Positions 26,978 to 36,005 are shown, numbered from the stretch's first letter. The stretch: 64,000 bases of DNA from Candidatus Cryosericum hinesii (GCF_003570985.1 NZ_QXIW01000031.1:223015-287014); one strand, 5' to 3'. Notes: generated by a model not told the origin, from the sequence alone. Translations and numbers: made by a program.

Positions 26978-28138
26978 TTACGGGTTGACGGTCGTCAGGT
27001 ACGTCTGCTGGCCGTTCTTGATCTGCAGAATGACTGCGGATTTGATGGGGTTGCGGTTTGCGTCGAACTTGTAGGCGCCGGCGACGCCCGAGAAGATCGT
27101 ATTCTTCATGGCATCCCTGATGTCCGAGCCCTTGATCGAGCCGGCAGTCTTAAATGCGTCGAGGAACAACCCCGCGGCGTCATATGCAAGAGCAGCGAGC
27201 GCGTCGGGTGCTGCCCCGTACTTGGTCGTGTATTTCGTGACGAAAGCCTGGACTTTGGGGCTGAGGTTGTCCTTGGAGAAGTGGTTAGAGAAGACGCCAC
27301 CCTCGACAGCTGCACCACCTATCTTGACGAGGTCGGGTGAGTCCCAGCCATCGCCACCGCCGGCGGGGACGTTCAGACCCATCTCGCGTGCCTGCTTCAA
27401 CTGGAGGGCTACTGAGGCGTAGTAGTTGGGCAGATACAGGAACGCGGGGTTGGCGGCCTTGATAACGGTCAGCTGAGCCTTGTAGTCGACCGTTTTCGCT
27501 TCGTCCGTGAATGCTTCAAAGGCGACGACTTTGCCGCCGTTCTTCTCAAAACCCGCCTTGAAGTACTCGGCAAGACCCTTGTTGTAATCATTACCATTAT
27601 CATAAAGGACAGCCGCTGTCTTGAGCTTCAGTGTGTTCCAGACGTAGTTTGCCATCACCGTGCCCTGAAACGGGTCGATGAAGCAGGCACGGAAGATGTA
27701 GTCACCAACCAGTGTGACCTGTGTGGCAGTGGACCCTGTCGCGATCATGGGGACGCTGGCAGCTTGGCAGATAGGCGCGACAGCCAGGGAGACTTTGCTC
27801 ATGAGGGGGCCGACAATACCAATGACCTTGTCCTGGTTGATGAGCATCTGAGCAGCACTGGCGCCGACCTCGGGTAAACCAGTGTCGTCCTCGTTAATGT
27901 AATTGACCGTAGTCTTGACACCGCCGATCGTTGCTCCGCCGGCAGCGTTGAACTCCTCGACGGCCATGGTTGCACCGTTCTTGCTGGAAACACCGAAGGT
28001 GGCTGCGGCGCCGGTCATCGGGAAGATACCGCCCAGATTGACAACCTGGTCAGTTACTTTGGTGGCGGTGCTGCAACCGGTAACGCCTGCGACGAGTACT
28101 GTAAGAACAAGCAAAAATGCGATGGTTCGTTTCATCAT
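26978..28138 (-). CDS. livK: branched-chain amino acid binding lipoprotein LivK, copy 2
   Basis: 386 residues. Signal peptide MMKRTIAFLLVLTVLVAGVTG with lipobox Cys at 22. The mature protein is collinear with copy 1 and identical over long runs (for example AREMGLNVPAGGGDGWDSPD). Differences cluster around the ligand-side segment VAPICQAASVPMIATGST and the last third. GGAGG lies four bases before the first ATG and seven before the second; either may be used. Probably a recent tandem duplicate giving the same permease a second ligand range. Confidence 0.9.
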   Translation of the reverse strand: MMKRTIAFLLVLTVLVAGVTGCSTATKVTDQVVNLGGIFPMTGAAATFGVSSKNGATMAVEEFNAAGGATIGGVKTTVNYINEDDTGLPEVGASAAQMLINQDKVIGIVGPLMSKVSLAVAPICQAASVPMIATGSTATQVTLVGDYIFRACFIDPFQGTVMANYVWNTLKLKTAAVLYDNGNDYNKGLAEYFKAGFEKNGGKVVAFEAFTDEAKTVDYKAQLTVIKAANPAFLYLPNYYASVALQLKQAREMGLNVPAGGGDGWDSPDLVKIGGAAVEGGVFSNHFSKDNLSPKVQAFVTKYTTKYGAAPDALAALAYDAAGLFLDAFKTAGSIKGSDIRDAMKNTIFSGVAGAYKFDANRNPIKSAVILQIKNGQQTYLTTVNP

Positions 28139-28225
28139 GGTTCCTCCGGGATATAGGTTTGTGGTGTGTGGGTACAGAGGCTTTACGGAATCGCCGGTCG
28201 TGGCATCACCTCCTTCGACGAACGC

Positions 28226-28264
28226 AAACCGGCCTTGCAGAAATCTCCCCTGCAAGGCCGGTTT
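28226..28264 (-). terminator. perfect 15-pair hairpin in the livK copy 2 leader
   Basis: AAACCGGCCTTGCAG (28226-28240) pairs with CTGCAAGGCCGGTTT (28250-28264) around a nine-base loop, about 90 bases upstream of the livK ATG on the same strand. Terminator or attenuator; the T run is short. The remaining 28265-28713 holds no gene I can support. Confidence 0.5.
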
Positions 28265-28713
28265 CGTCCGGTATGTTGGCGCGGTCAGACACGTGCGCTG
28301 GGTCAGTTGTGCTCGGCGTCGCTGTGGTCGTTCTCCTGCTGAGAACAGACGAACGGAAGACATGAAACGTGGCCATAGTGAGTGGGTGAGATGGTTCGAC
28401 TGTCATGGAGAGCAGTACTGCACGTATAACCATAAAAGATTGTCGCACGCAGAAGGAAAAAGTCAACATGCGGGGCTGGGCGGTTCGAATTGCCGTCCAG
28501 GTCGTTTTGGAGAGCCATTCTTGGTCGAACAGGTATGTCACTTGTTCGTGAACCGATTGTGAACGAGATGCGTTTCTGGTCTCCCATCTTCTCAGCATCT
28601 CCTCGATGTGGTTTACTGCTCGCGGGAGTTCATTTCACCCAACGACGCGGAGGTTGCGCACGGGCGTCCTCACGCTACAGTAACTAAGAGATATAACACG
28701 TCAGGAGGAACAG

Positions 28714-28782
28714 ATGAAGGATCATTGTATCGATCGAACAATAGAGCTGCGATGGCTGCAAACCGCAATGGAGCAGTCATGA
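28714..28782 (+). CDS. 22-residue leader ORF coupled to the DUF362 gene
   Basis: ATG preceded by the best ribosome site in the area (AGGAGGAACAG). It encodes MKDHCIDRTIELRWLQTAM and three more residues, and its TGA overlaps the DUF362 ATG in the form ATGA. The DUF362 start itself has a weaker GGAG. This fits a translational-coupling leader peptide; alternatively, it is the 5' part of a longer ancestral frame. Confidence 0.45.
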   Translation: MKDHCIDRTIELRWLQTAMEQS

Positions 28783-29888
28783 ACGCATCGAAAGTGTGGT
28801 TCACGGACCTGCGTACGCGTCCCGGTCACAATTTGCTGGATAAGACCGAGGCTTTGATGCGCGCTGCCGGCATCGAAACCATCGACTTCAAGGACAAGTT
28901 CGTTGCCCTCAAGCTGCACCTGGGAGAGCCCGGTAATCTCGCCTACATTCGTCCCAATTATGTGGCGCGGGTCGTCAGGCTGATTCATGAACTGGGCGGC
29001 AGGCCCTTTCTTACCGACTGTAATACGCTGTATTCGGGAGGCCGCTCCAACGCGGTCGATCACCTGCAGTCTGCCCAGGAGAACGGCTTCAACCGTATCG
29101 CCATCGGGGCAGATGTTATCATCGCCGACGGCCTCAAGGGCACGGACTACCGGGAGGTCCCCATCCACCTGAAGCGCTGCGAGACAGCCAAGATCGGCAC
29201 TGCAATAGCCGACGCCGACATCATTGTCTCGCTCACGCACTTCAAGGGGCATGAGCAGGCCGGCTTCGGCGGCACGCTCAAAAATCTCGGCATGGGCAGT
29301 GGTTCGCGGGGCGGCAAGATGCAAATGCATTCTGAATCCAAGCCGCGTATCGACGTCGTCAAGTGCACCGCTTGCGGTACCTGTGTCCGTTCCTGCCCGC
29401 AGGTCGCGATCGGATGGAATGCTGACCACAAGGCCTTCATCGATTACACGAAGTGTGTCGGCTGTGGGCAGTGCGTCGCGGTCTGCATGTATGGCGCAGC
29501 GCGCCCCGTGTTCCAGGGGACCAATGACGCGCTCAACGAGAAGATCGCGGAATACGCCTATGCCGTCCTGCATGGTAAGCCGGCGTTCCACGTCAGCTTC
29601 ATCATGAACGTCAGCCCCAACTGCGATTGCTGGGGCCTCAATGATGCGGCCATCGTGCCCGACATTGGCATCGCCGCGAGCTTCGACCCGGTGGCTCTCG
29701 ACCAGGCATGCGTGGACCTTGTCAACAAAGCCGTCGCCAATCAGGGGAGCGTCCTTGGGGACGTCCACTTCGAACAGGGCGACAAGTTCACCCATGTCCA
29801 CCCTGATACGCACTGGGAATCCCAGGTCGCCCATGCCGAGGAGATCGGATTGGGTACGCGGCAGTACGAGATGGTGGTCGTCGAGTAG
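28779..29888 (+). CDS. DUF362 protein with 2x4Fe-4S ferredoxin domain
   Basis: 369 residues. DUF362 blocks are VALKLHLGEPGNLAYIRPN, FLTDCNTLYSGGRSNAVDH, VSLTHFKGHEQAGFGGTLKNLGMGSGSRGGK and SFIMNVSPNCDCWG. A two-cluster ferredoxin insertion has CTACGTCVRSCP and CVGCGQCVAVC at about 195-235. Function of the family is not established; members act in anaerobes, probably in redox or cofactor chemistry. The start is coupled to the 22-residue leader frame. Ends before a perfect terminator. Confidence 0.85.
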   Translation: MNASKVWFTDLRTRPGHNLLDKTEALMRAAGIETIDFKDKFVALKLHLGEPGNLAYIRPNYVARVVRLIHELGGRPFLTDCNTLYSGGRSNAVDHLQSAQENGFNRIAIGADVIIADGLKGTDYREVPIHLKRCETAKIGTAIADADIIVSLTHFKGHEQAGFGGTLKNLGMGSGSRGGKMQMHSESKPRIDVVKCTACGTCVRSCPQVAIGWNADHKAFIDYTKCVGCGQCVAVCMYGAARPVFQGTNDALNEKIAEYAYAVLHGKPAFHVSFIMNVSPNCDCWGLNDAAIVPDIGIAASFDPVALDQACVDLVNKAVANQGSVLGDVHFEQGDKFTHVHPDTHWESQVAHAEEIGLGTRQYEMVVVE

Positions 29889-29915
29889 ACATCTTCCTGC
29901 CGGCACGTTCTTTCC

Positions 29916-29952
29916 AGGCGCCGCACCAAATTTGGTGCGGCGCCTTTCTCTT
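29916..29952 (+). terminator. Rho-independent terminator behind DUF362 gene
   Basis: Fully self-complementary 30-base stem-loop AGGCGCCGCACCAAA/TTTGGTGCGGCGCCT followed by TTCTCTT. Confidence 0.85.
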
Positions 29953-30041
29953 CCGGGCCGCCGCGCTTGTTGCAAAAGTCAAGGACGTCTCTATCCTCTG
30001 TGCACGAGCATTTAGTTGTAGAAACCCATAAGGAGGGCTCT

Positions 30042-31418
30042 ATGGCTCGAGTTCGACCGAAGGGAATGAAGGCGTTTACTCTCATCTGGGCTGGTCAGGT
30101 GGTCTCGCTGATCGGGTCCGCGATGACTGCTTTTGGTGTGAGCGTGTGGGCGTGGCAGGTCACAGGTCGTGCAACCGCCCTGAGCATCGTCGCGTTCTGT
30201 AGTTTCACGCCCATTATCATTATGAGTCCGATTGCTGGAGCGCTGGTCGACCGGTGGAACCGCAAGGTGACCATGGGGGTCTCGGATGTAGCGTCAGGAC
30301 TGGGTACGGTCATCATGCTTGTCCTGTATGCTACTGGGCACCTGCAGATCTGGCACCTCTGCGTCGTGGGGGCGTTGTCGGGGACGTTCCAGGCATTCCA
30401 GTGGCCTGCGTATCAGGCCGCGATCAGCACCATGATGCCCAGGGAGAAGTATGGCCAGGCTGCGGGCATGATGTCGCTGGCGCAGAGCGGCTCCGGCATC
30501 CTTGCGCCCATCATTGCGGGTGCGGTTGTCGTCATGTGGGGACTGGTGCCGATTTTCCTGTTCGACATCGCTTCATTCTGCATCGCCGTCGCATTGCTGC
30601 TGGCAGTCGCTGTTCCCCGTCCTTTGCGGTCACAGGCAGGTGAAGAGGCACACGGCAGCCTCTGGAAGGAAACAGTCTTCGGCTGGCGCTACATCGTGGC
30701 GCGTCGACCTTTGCTCTTGCTGCAGCTCAGCTTCTTCGTCTCGAACCTCATCGCGTCAGTATGCATGACGCTGTGGACTCCCATGATCCTGGCGCGTACA
30801 GGTGACAGGCCGACCACACTGGGCATCATCAACACGGTGTCCGCTGTTGGTGGTGTCGTCGGAGGCGCTCTCATGACGGCCTGGGGTGGTCCACGCCGCA
30901 AGGTGTACGGCGTCCTGTGGGGCATGGTGTCTGTGTCCGCTCTGGGCATCATGCTCATGGGATTTGGTCGAACGTTGCCCATCTGGCTCGTCTCCGGATT
31001 TCTCGGATCGCTCATTATCCCGTTTCTCAACGGCTGCAACGACGCTATCTGGCAGACGAAGGTGCCCCACGACGTGCAGGGCAAGGTCTTTGGCACGCGC
31101 CTGATGATCGCGCAAGTCTCGGTGCCCGTGGCCATGCTGACGGCTGGACCACTGGCGGACCTCGTATTTGAGCCCCGGATGATGCCAGGAGGGATCCTGG
31201 CAGGAGTGTTTGGCCCACTGGTCGGCGTCGGTCGTGGTGCCGGCATGGCTCTCATGTTTGTGCTGTTTGGTGGCGTGGCGCTCGTGGTGAGCGTCGCGAG
31301 CTTCATGGTGCGCGATATCCGCGATGTGGAGGTTCTGATTCCGGACTATGCTCCACCGGACGAAGAAGTGCCCGGAGCAGCGATTTCTATGCCTTTCGAG
31401 ACAAACGTCGACAATTGA
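30042..31418 (+). CDS. MFS exporter (EntS/MFS_3-like)
   Basis: About 458 residues, 12 helices. The N-terminal FTLIWAGQVVSLIGSAMTAFGVSVWAWQ and loop GALVDRWNRKVTM are characteristic of the drug or siderophore exporter group related to EntS and macrolide efflux proteins. The C-terminal tail is acidic. AAGGAGGG lies six bases before the ATG; it is transcribed as a single gene. Substrate unknown. Confidence 0.82.
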   Translation: MARVRPKGMKAFTLIWAGQVVSLIGSAMTAFGVSVWAWQVTGRATALSIVAFCSFTPIIIMSPIAGALVDRWNRKVTMGVSDVASGLGTVIMLVLYATGHLQIWHLCVVGALSGTFQAFQWPAYQAAISTMMPREKYGQAAGMMSLAQSGSGILAPIIAGAVVVMWGLVPIFLFDIASFCIAVALLLAVAVPRPLRSQAGEEAHGSLWKETVFGWRYIVARRPLLLLQLSFFVSNLIASVCMTLWTPMILARTGDRPTTLGIINTVSAVGGVVGGALMTAWGGPRRKVYGVLWGMVSVSALGIMLMGFGRTLPIWLVSGFLGSLIIPFLNGCNDAIWQTKVPHDVQGKVFGTRLMIAQVSVPVAMLTAGPLADLVFEPRMMPGGILAGVFGPLVGVGRGAGMALMFVLFGGVALVVSVASFMVRDIRDVEVLIPDYAPPDEEVPGAAISMPFETNVDN

Positions 31419-31616
31419 ACCGTACGCGCAAAAACGTCACGAAGTCCGTATCGTATCTCCAGAAGCGGCGTTGGTGGTAGTGAGATGTTGCGACGTGCCC
31501 ACGCGCGGGGGCTTGACATCTTTTATGAAACTTGTTTTGTCGTAGAGTATTGACATCAAGTGCTGGTATCAACGTCAACATGAATCTCAACATGAATCTC
31601 AACAAAGGAGATGGCA

Positions 31617-31922
31617 ATGGCTGGAACAACAAAGAAGTCTGCAGTAACAGTAAAGAAGGTCGTCGCTGCACCGAAGGCAGTGAAGAAGGTTACGCCGGTC
31701 GCCAAGAAGACTGTCAAGGCCGTGGCGAAGCCAGTGGCCAAGAAGACGGTTGTCAAGGCCGCGAAGCCGGCAGCCAAGAAGTTGGTCGTCAAAGCTCCGG
31801 CAAAGAAGATTGTTGCTGCCAAAGCTCCAGGGAAGAAGGTTGTTGCAGTCAAACCCGCTGTCAAGGCCGCGAAGCCCGTAGCCAAGAAGCCGGTCGTCAA
31901 GAAACTCGTAGCCAAGAAGTAG
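31617..31922 (+). CDS. lysine/alanine/valine-rich histone H1-like protein
   Basis: 101 residues, made almost wholly of K, A, V and P in KK-A-V/P repeats such as PVAKKTVKAVAKPVAKKTVV. This resembles the C-terminal tail of histone H1 and of bacterial H1-like (Hc1, AlgP-type) DNA-binding proteins, but no globular domain is attached. Very basic, likely nucleoid or RNA binding. AAAGGAG is six to seven bases before the chosen ATG. A twelve-base direct repeat, CAACATGAATCT, stands twice just upstream. The frame is stop-free because of its AAG-rich codons, but the strong ribosome site and two terminators make it a real gene. Confidence 0.75.
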   Translation: MAGTTKKSAVTVKKVVAAPKAVKKVTPVAKKTVKAVAKPVAKKTVVKAAKPAAKKLVVKAPAKKIVAAKAPGKKVVAVKPAVKAAKPVAKKPVVKKLVAKK

Positions 31923-31942
31923 TATACTGATATAAGAACTGT

Positions 31943-31987
31943 CCTCGCTGTGCTGGCACACGTGCCGGCACAGCGAGGTTGTTTCTC
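31943..31987 (+). terminator. terminator of the H1-like gene
   Basis: CCTCGCTGTGCTGGCA (31943-31958) pairs with TGCCGGCACAGCGAGG (31963-31978), one wobble, CACG loop, then TTGTTTCTCT. Confidence 0.85.
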
Positions 31988-32071
31988 TGAGACGGTCGCC
32001 GCGCTCGTGGACGGTGTCCGCACAGGAAATGGCAGGCAGCCTGAACCTGGGCTTGGAGCTCACGATTCGAC

Positions 32072-32107
32072 ACCGCACCAGGAGTCTCTGGTGCGGTTTG
32101 TCATTCT
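32072..32107 (+). terminator. second hairpin with T-rich tail
   Basis: ACCGCACCAG (32072-32081) pairs with CTGGTGCGGT (32088-32097), then TTGTCATTCT. Either a back-up terminator or the end of a short RNA from 31990-32070. No gene is seen in 31988-32288. Confidence 0.6.
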
Positions 32108-32288
32108 AAATCACACAAGCGACCCTGCTGCATCTACTCTGCTGAGGAAAATAGGTATACACAATTCCTAACATGACGAAGTGGTCGCTGGGGTCAGGAC
32201 CGGTTGATGTTCAGTTCTCGAGAAGAGCCCGTGACAATATGGTATGCTGTTAGTTTTTCGACTGGGCGCACTAGGCGGAGGAGGACAA

Positions 32289-35200
32289 TTGAAACCAAAT
32301 TCCGGTCTTTACGAGCAACTCATCGACGAGTTGATGCGGAGAGAGTTGAGCGACCTCGATCCAACCCGATGGGCATGGACCCAGGAAGCCATTGATGCCG
32401 CAGAGAGCCCCATCATTCTGTCCCGATATCTGGAAAGAGTGGTACGTCGCGCACTCGATGCATGTACTGGGGACCAAGCGCTGCAGCAGCGAGTGTCTCT
32501 CTGCAATGACATTGTCGAACTGACCAGCTCAAGGGTTCCCGCGGCCGAACTGGGTGGCAGCACCATACCTCCACAAGTTGAAATTCTTCTTGCACTGCTT
32601 GATAGACCAACATTACCAGACGTAAGCATCGATCGGCTGGGCGAGCTTCGACCCAAGACAGGCCTGAGCCAGTCCGCTCTACTCACGGGTTCTCCGCGGG
32701 AGCCAAGCCTGGCCAGTGAATTGAGGAAAGAAATCCTGTCATCAGACAGGATCGATATTCTTATGTCATTCATCAAGTGGAGCGGGCTACGCCTCATCGA
32801 AAAGGAGCTGCGCGAGTTTACGTCACGCCCCAACGCAACATTGAGAATCATCACGACTTCGTATATGGGGGCAACTGACCTTCGGGCTGTGTCGCTGTTG
32901 GCCTCTCTGTCGCACACTCAGGTGCGGGTATCGTACGACACTGACCGCACACGTCTGCATGCCAAGGCATATTTGTTCCATCGCGACAGCGGGTTCACTA
33001 CCGCTTATATCGGTTCGTCTAATATCTCAGGTGCCGCGATTACGAGTGGGCTGGAGTGGAACATCAAAGTCACTGCCAGAGACGCCGTAGAGATCATCAA
33101 CAAATTCGTTGGGACGTTCGAGACCTACTGGAGTGATGCCGAGTTTCGGGCTTACTCGCTAGAGGACGAACCTGCTCTCAGAGTAGCTCTGGGAAACGAG
33201 AGGACTACCGATCAACACCAATACCTAGTGGACATGCACCCTTACGGGTTTCAACAAGACATACTGGAAAGGCTGAACGCGGAAAGAGAACTGCACGGTC
33301 GAAGACGGAATCTCGTCGTTGCGGCAACTGGCACTGGGAAGACAGTTGTTGCTGCCTTTGACTACAAGCGGTACTGCGAAGAGCATCCAGGAAAGAAGAA
33401 TCGCCTACTGTTTGTCGCGCATCGACAAGAGATCCTATGGCAGTCGCTGGCATGCTTTCGGAATGTCCTCCACGATGCGAACTTCGGCGACGTACTTGTA
33501 GGCAACTCGGAACCGTCGCAATCAGACTACCTGTTTGTCTCGATCCAGATGCTCGCTGCACGAGGTTTGGGGGCGCTTTTTCGCGACCCCACGACATACG
33601 ACTACGTCGTAGTCGATGAGTTCCATCATGCTGAAGCGCCGACGTATGTCGATTTTCTGGAATATGCGCAGCCGGATATTCTCCTTGGACTCACTGCAAC
33701 GCCAGAACGCATGGATGGCAAAGACATACTCAGGTGGTTTGGGGGTCGCATAGCAGCTGAAATTCGGTTGCCGGAGGCCGTTGATCGCGGACTACTATGT
33801 TCCTTCCAGTACTTCGGCGTGACCGACGTTGTTGACCTCAATACATTCCGATGGAGTCGTGGCGGATACGATATCCAACAGTTGAATCAAGCGTATTCAG
33901 CAAACGAGAGCAGGGCACGCCTCATAGTGGATGCCGTCCAACGCTACTGCAGAAAAGCGGAAGATACCCGTGGATTAGGTTTCTGTGTGAGTATCGAGCA
34001 CGCAGAGTTCATGGCCGGCTTCTTCCGACGTGCGGGCATTCCCTCTGTTGCAGTCTCGGCTGCAACTGCCCCGACGGATCGCATCGCAGCCCAGAGTCTA
34101 CTCCGTAACAAGGAAGTCAACTTCATCTTCACCGTGGACCTGTACAACGAAGGCATCGATATCCCGGAAATCGACACGGTCCTGTTCCTTCGACCAACTG
34201 AAAGCCTTACAGTGTTTCTTCAACAACTTGGGCGAGGGCTGCGAATCGATGAAGGAAAAGAGTGTCTGACGGTGCTTGATTTCATAGGGAAGGCGCAACA
34301 AAACTACAGTTTCGAGGCTCGCTTTCAAGCACTCCTTGGCCATACGGCCCGGTCAATCCAGGCAGAGGTCAATGACGACTTCCCATTTCTTCCCAAAGGA
34401 TGCAACATACAACTTGAGCGCGTAGCCAAGGAAAGTGTCCTGGAGAACATTAGGTCTGCAGTACGAACTGGGCGTAACCGGATGGTCCAGCGAATTGCTG
34501 AGTTCGAAGACGAAGCCCAACAGGTTCTTACGATGGCCGCATTCCTTGAGTACCACCAACTGGAAGCCTACAGCATCTACGAGACAGGAAGGTCTTGGAG
34601 TCGACTATGCTCTGAAGCAGGTAAGAGGACAGCATGGGCGGAACCAGACGAGGATCGTCTCACCAAGGGGCTGTTGAGACTTGCGCACGCTGATTCGCCC
34701 TCGTTTCTGCATTTCATTATCGACGCCCTTGAAGGGGATATGAACCTCTCACAGTCGGAGAGTCCATTCGCGGTAATGTTGTGGTGCGATGTGTGGCAAA
34801 CTAAGCCTGATCGAGCCACTTGTTCCTCGTGGCAGCAGGTTGCTGAAGTCTTCGCTAGGAACCCCACAATGCGTAGCGAGTACGTGGAACTGACAAAGTG
34901 GTGCCTTGACCACGTCAGCATCAGCTCTCAATCAGTGCGGCTGCCGTTTGTGAGTGTTCTGGAGCTACATCGCTCCTATCTCCGTGACGAGCTCTTGGCT
35001 GGTCTAGGCCACTATTCATGGGAGCGCCAACCATCGCTGCTCGAAGGTGTGCGTTACTTGCCGGACAAGGACTGTGACGTGTTACTGGTTACGCTGAACA
35101 AGTCCGAGAAGGACTACTCTGAGTCCACCATGTATCAAGACTACGCCATCAGCGACCGCCTGTTCCACTGGCAGTCACAAAGCACAACGTCAGAGACATC

Positions 35201-35429
35201 GATCACAGGACAGAGGTACATCCATCAACCTGAGCAGAGAAATACCGTTCTCTTGTTCGTTCGAGAGAACAAGCAGTCACACGGAATCGGAGCACCCTAC
35301 TACTACTTGGGTCCGGCGACGTTCGTGGAATCCACTGGCAGTCACCCAATGAACATCGTGTGGGAGCTGCAGTATCCCATGCCCGCACGACTGTGCATGG
35401 CCACCAAGACCCTTGTGGTCTCCGAGTAG
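32289..35429 (+). CDS. PLD-like nuclease / SF2 helicase / DUF3427 protein, candidate defence gene
   Basis: About 1046 residues from a TTG start (GGAGGAGGACAA in front). A PLD-type segment lies at about 145-260 with H224-A-K226 and the following GSSN. The SF2 helicase part has Walker A ATGTGKT (346-352), DEFHH box (443-447), TATPERM (about 469) and QQLGRGLR (645-652). The remaining 390 residues match the DUF3427 type that follows such helicases. This three-part layout occurs in restriction- or defence-like single genes. Its lower G+C by eye, isolation between terminators and neighbouring broken genes suggest horizontal arrival. The second half of the PLD catalytic pair is not obvious, so nuclease activity is uncertain. 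Confidence 0.8.
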   Translation: MKPNSGLYEQLIDELMRRELSDLDPTRWAWTQEAIDAAESPIILSRYLERVVRRALDACTGDQALQQRVSLCNDIVELTSSRVPAAELGGSTIPPQVEILLALLDRPTLPDVSIDRLGELRPKTGLSQSALLTGSPREPSLASELRKEILSSDRIDILMSFIKWSGLRLIEKELREFTSRPNATLRIITTSYMGATDLRAVSLLASLSHTQVRVSYDTDRTRLHAKAYLFHRDSGFTTAYIGSSNISGAAITSGLEWNIKVTARDAVEIINKFVGTFETYWSDAEFRAYSLEDEPALRVALGNERTTDQHQYLVDMHPYGFQQDILERLNAERELHGRRRNLVVAATGTGKTVVAAFDYKRYCEEHPGKKNRLLFVAHRQEILWQSLACFRNVLHDANFGDVLVGNSEPSQSDYLFVSIQMLAARGLGALFRDPTTYDYVVVDEFHHAEAPTYVDFLEYAQPDILLGLTATPERMDGKDILRWFGGRIAAEIRLPEAVDRGLLCSFQYFGVTDVVDLNTFRWSRGGYDIQQLNQAYSANESRARLIVDAVQRYCRKAEDTRGLGFCVSIEHAEFMAGFFRRAGIPSVAVSAATAPTDRIAAQSLLRNKEVNFIFTVDLYNEGIDIPEIDTVLFLRPTESLTVFLQQLGRGLRIDEGKECLTVLDFIGKAQQNYSFEARFQALLGHTARSIQAEVNDDFPFLPKGCNIQLERVAKESVLENIRSAVRTGRNRMVQRIAEFEDEAQQVLTMAAFLEYHQLEAYSIYETGRSWSRLCSEAGKRTAWAEPDEDRLTKGLLRLAHADSPSFLHFIIDALEGDMNLSQSESPFAVMLWCDVWQTKPDRATCSSWQQVAEVFARNPTMRSEYVELTKWCLDHVSISSQSVRLPFVSVLELHRSYLRDELLAGLGHYSWERQPSLLEGVRYLPDKDCDVLLVTLNKSEKDYSESTMYQDYAISDRLFHWQSQSTTSETSITGQRYIHQPEQRNTVLLFVRENKQSHGIGAPYYYLGPATFVESTGSHPMNIVWELQYPMPARLCMATKTLVVSE

Positions 35430-35564
35430 GCAGCAGGCTAGCTGATTATGGAATCGCGTACTAACGCGCAACGGCTTGCGAGCAAACTTGCCCTGGTCAC
35501 CGTGCCTGCCATGTCACATCTGGTAATTGAGAGGGTCGGCAACCCGACCACCCCATTGTATGTG

Positions 35565-35616
35565 AAGGTACAATTCGTCGTGCTGAAATTGTACCTTAGC
35601 CGACAAAAGTACAATT
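35565..35616. repeat. perfect inverted repeat plus a third half-site
   Basis: AAGGTACAATT (35565-35575) and AATTGTACCTT (35587-35597) are perfect inverted copies. AAGTACAATT repeats at about 35607-35616. It lies about 140 bases behind the helicase gene. Possible operator, or the end of a mobile unit. A short GGTCGG/CCGACC hairpin precedes it near 35534-35549. Confidence 0.45.
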
Positions 35617-35706
35617 CTTGTCCGGTTTGTCCCTGCCCTTGAGTTTATCTTCTGCGAACTACACTGAATATGGAGAGGCATTTGTTGAGATTGTCCGGAG
35701 GCATCG

Positions 35707-35880
35707 ATGGATGAACTGCTTGCCTGGAGGGCTGGAAGTGTCATCGTGGACGCAGTAGCGGGAACACGTCGCAGGCCCGTTGGCATCGGCCGTCGTGTGC
35801 GGGGTGTCACTGTGCTGTTCCGTCGCGTGCGTGGCATCGAAACGATGCGTTGGAAGCGGCCACGTCGAGTTTCACGCTGA
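35707..35880 (+). CDS. 57-residue Arg-rich ORF, perhaps a frameshifted remnant
   Basis: The ATG has a good GGAGG site at five bases and the frame reads MDELLAWRAGSVIVDAVAG then an Arg-rich stretch to TGA. In another frame across the same end (about 35848-35923) lies a hydrophobic helix, SSFTLTLLAVTAAIAVYAV, ending at TGA. So the original product may have been a small membrane protein that lost its frame. I do not recognise a family. Confidence 0.3.
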   Translation: MDELLAWRAGSVIVDAVAGTRRRPVGIGRRVRGVTVLFRRVRGIETMRWKRPRRVSR

Positions 35881-36005
35881 CGCTGCTCGCGGTCACTGCC
35901 GCGATCGCAGTATACGCCGTGTGACGCAGGACCGGTTTGTCCGCGAGGAACGTGCTAGACTTGTGACTGTTGACGGGATCGGATAGGCTCAGTCAGGAGG
36001 TCGCC

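Noticed and set aside
28480..28500. GGTTCGAAT resembling a tRNA T-loop
   Set aside because: No matching acceptor, D or anticodon stems around it.
28722..29975. Long minus-strand frame opposite the DUF362 gene
   Set aside because: Covers the ferredoxin motifs and the terminator in antisense; composition typical of a shadow frame.
31532..31930. Overlapping frame rich in Gln, Glu, Gly and Cys across the histone-like gene
   Set aside because: It is the repeated AAG-rich sequence read in another frame; the ribosome site fits the lysine-rich frame.
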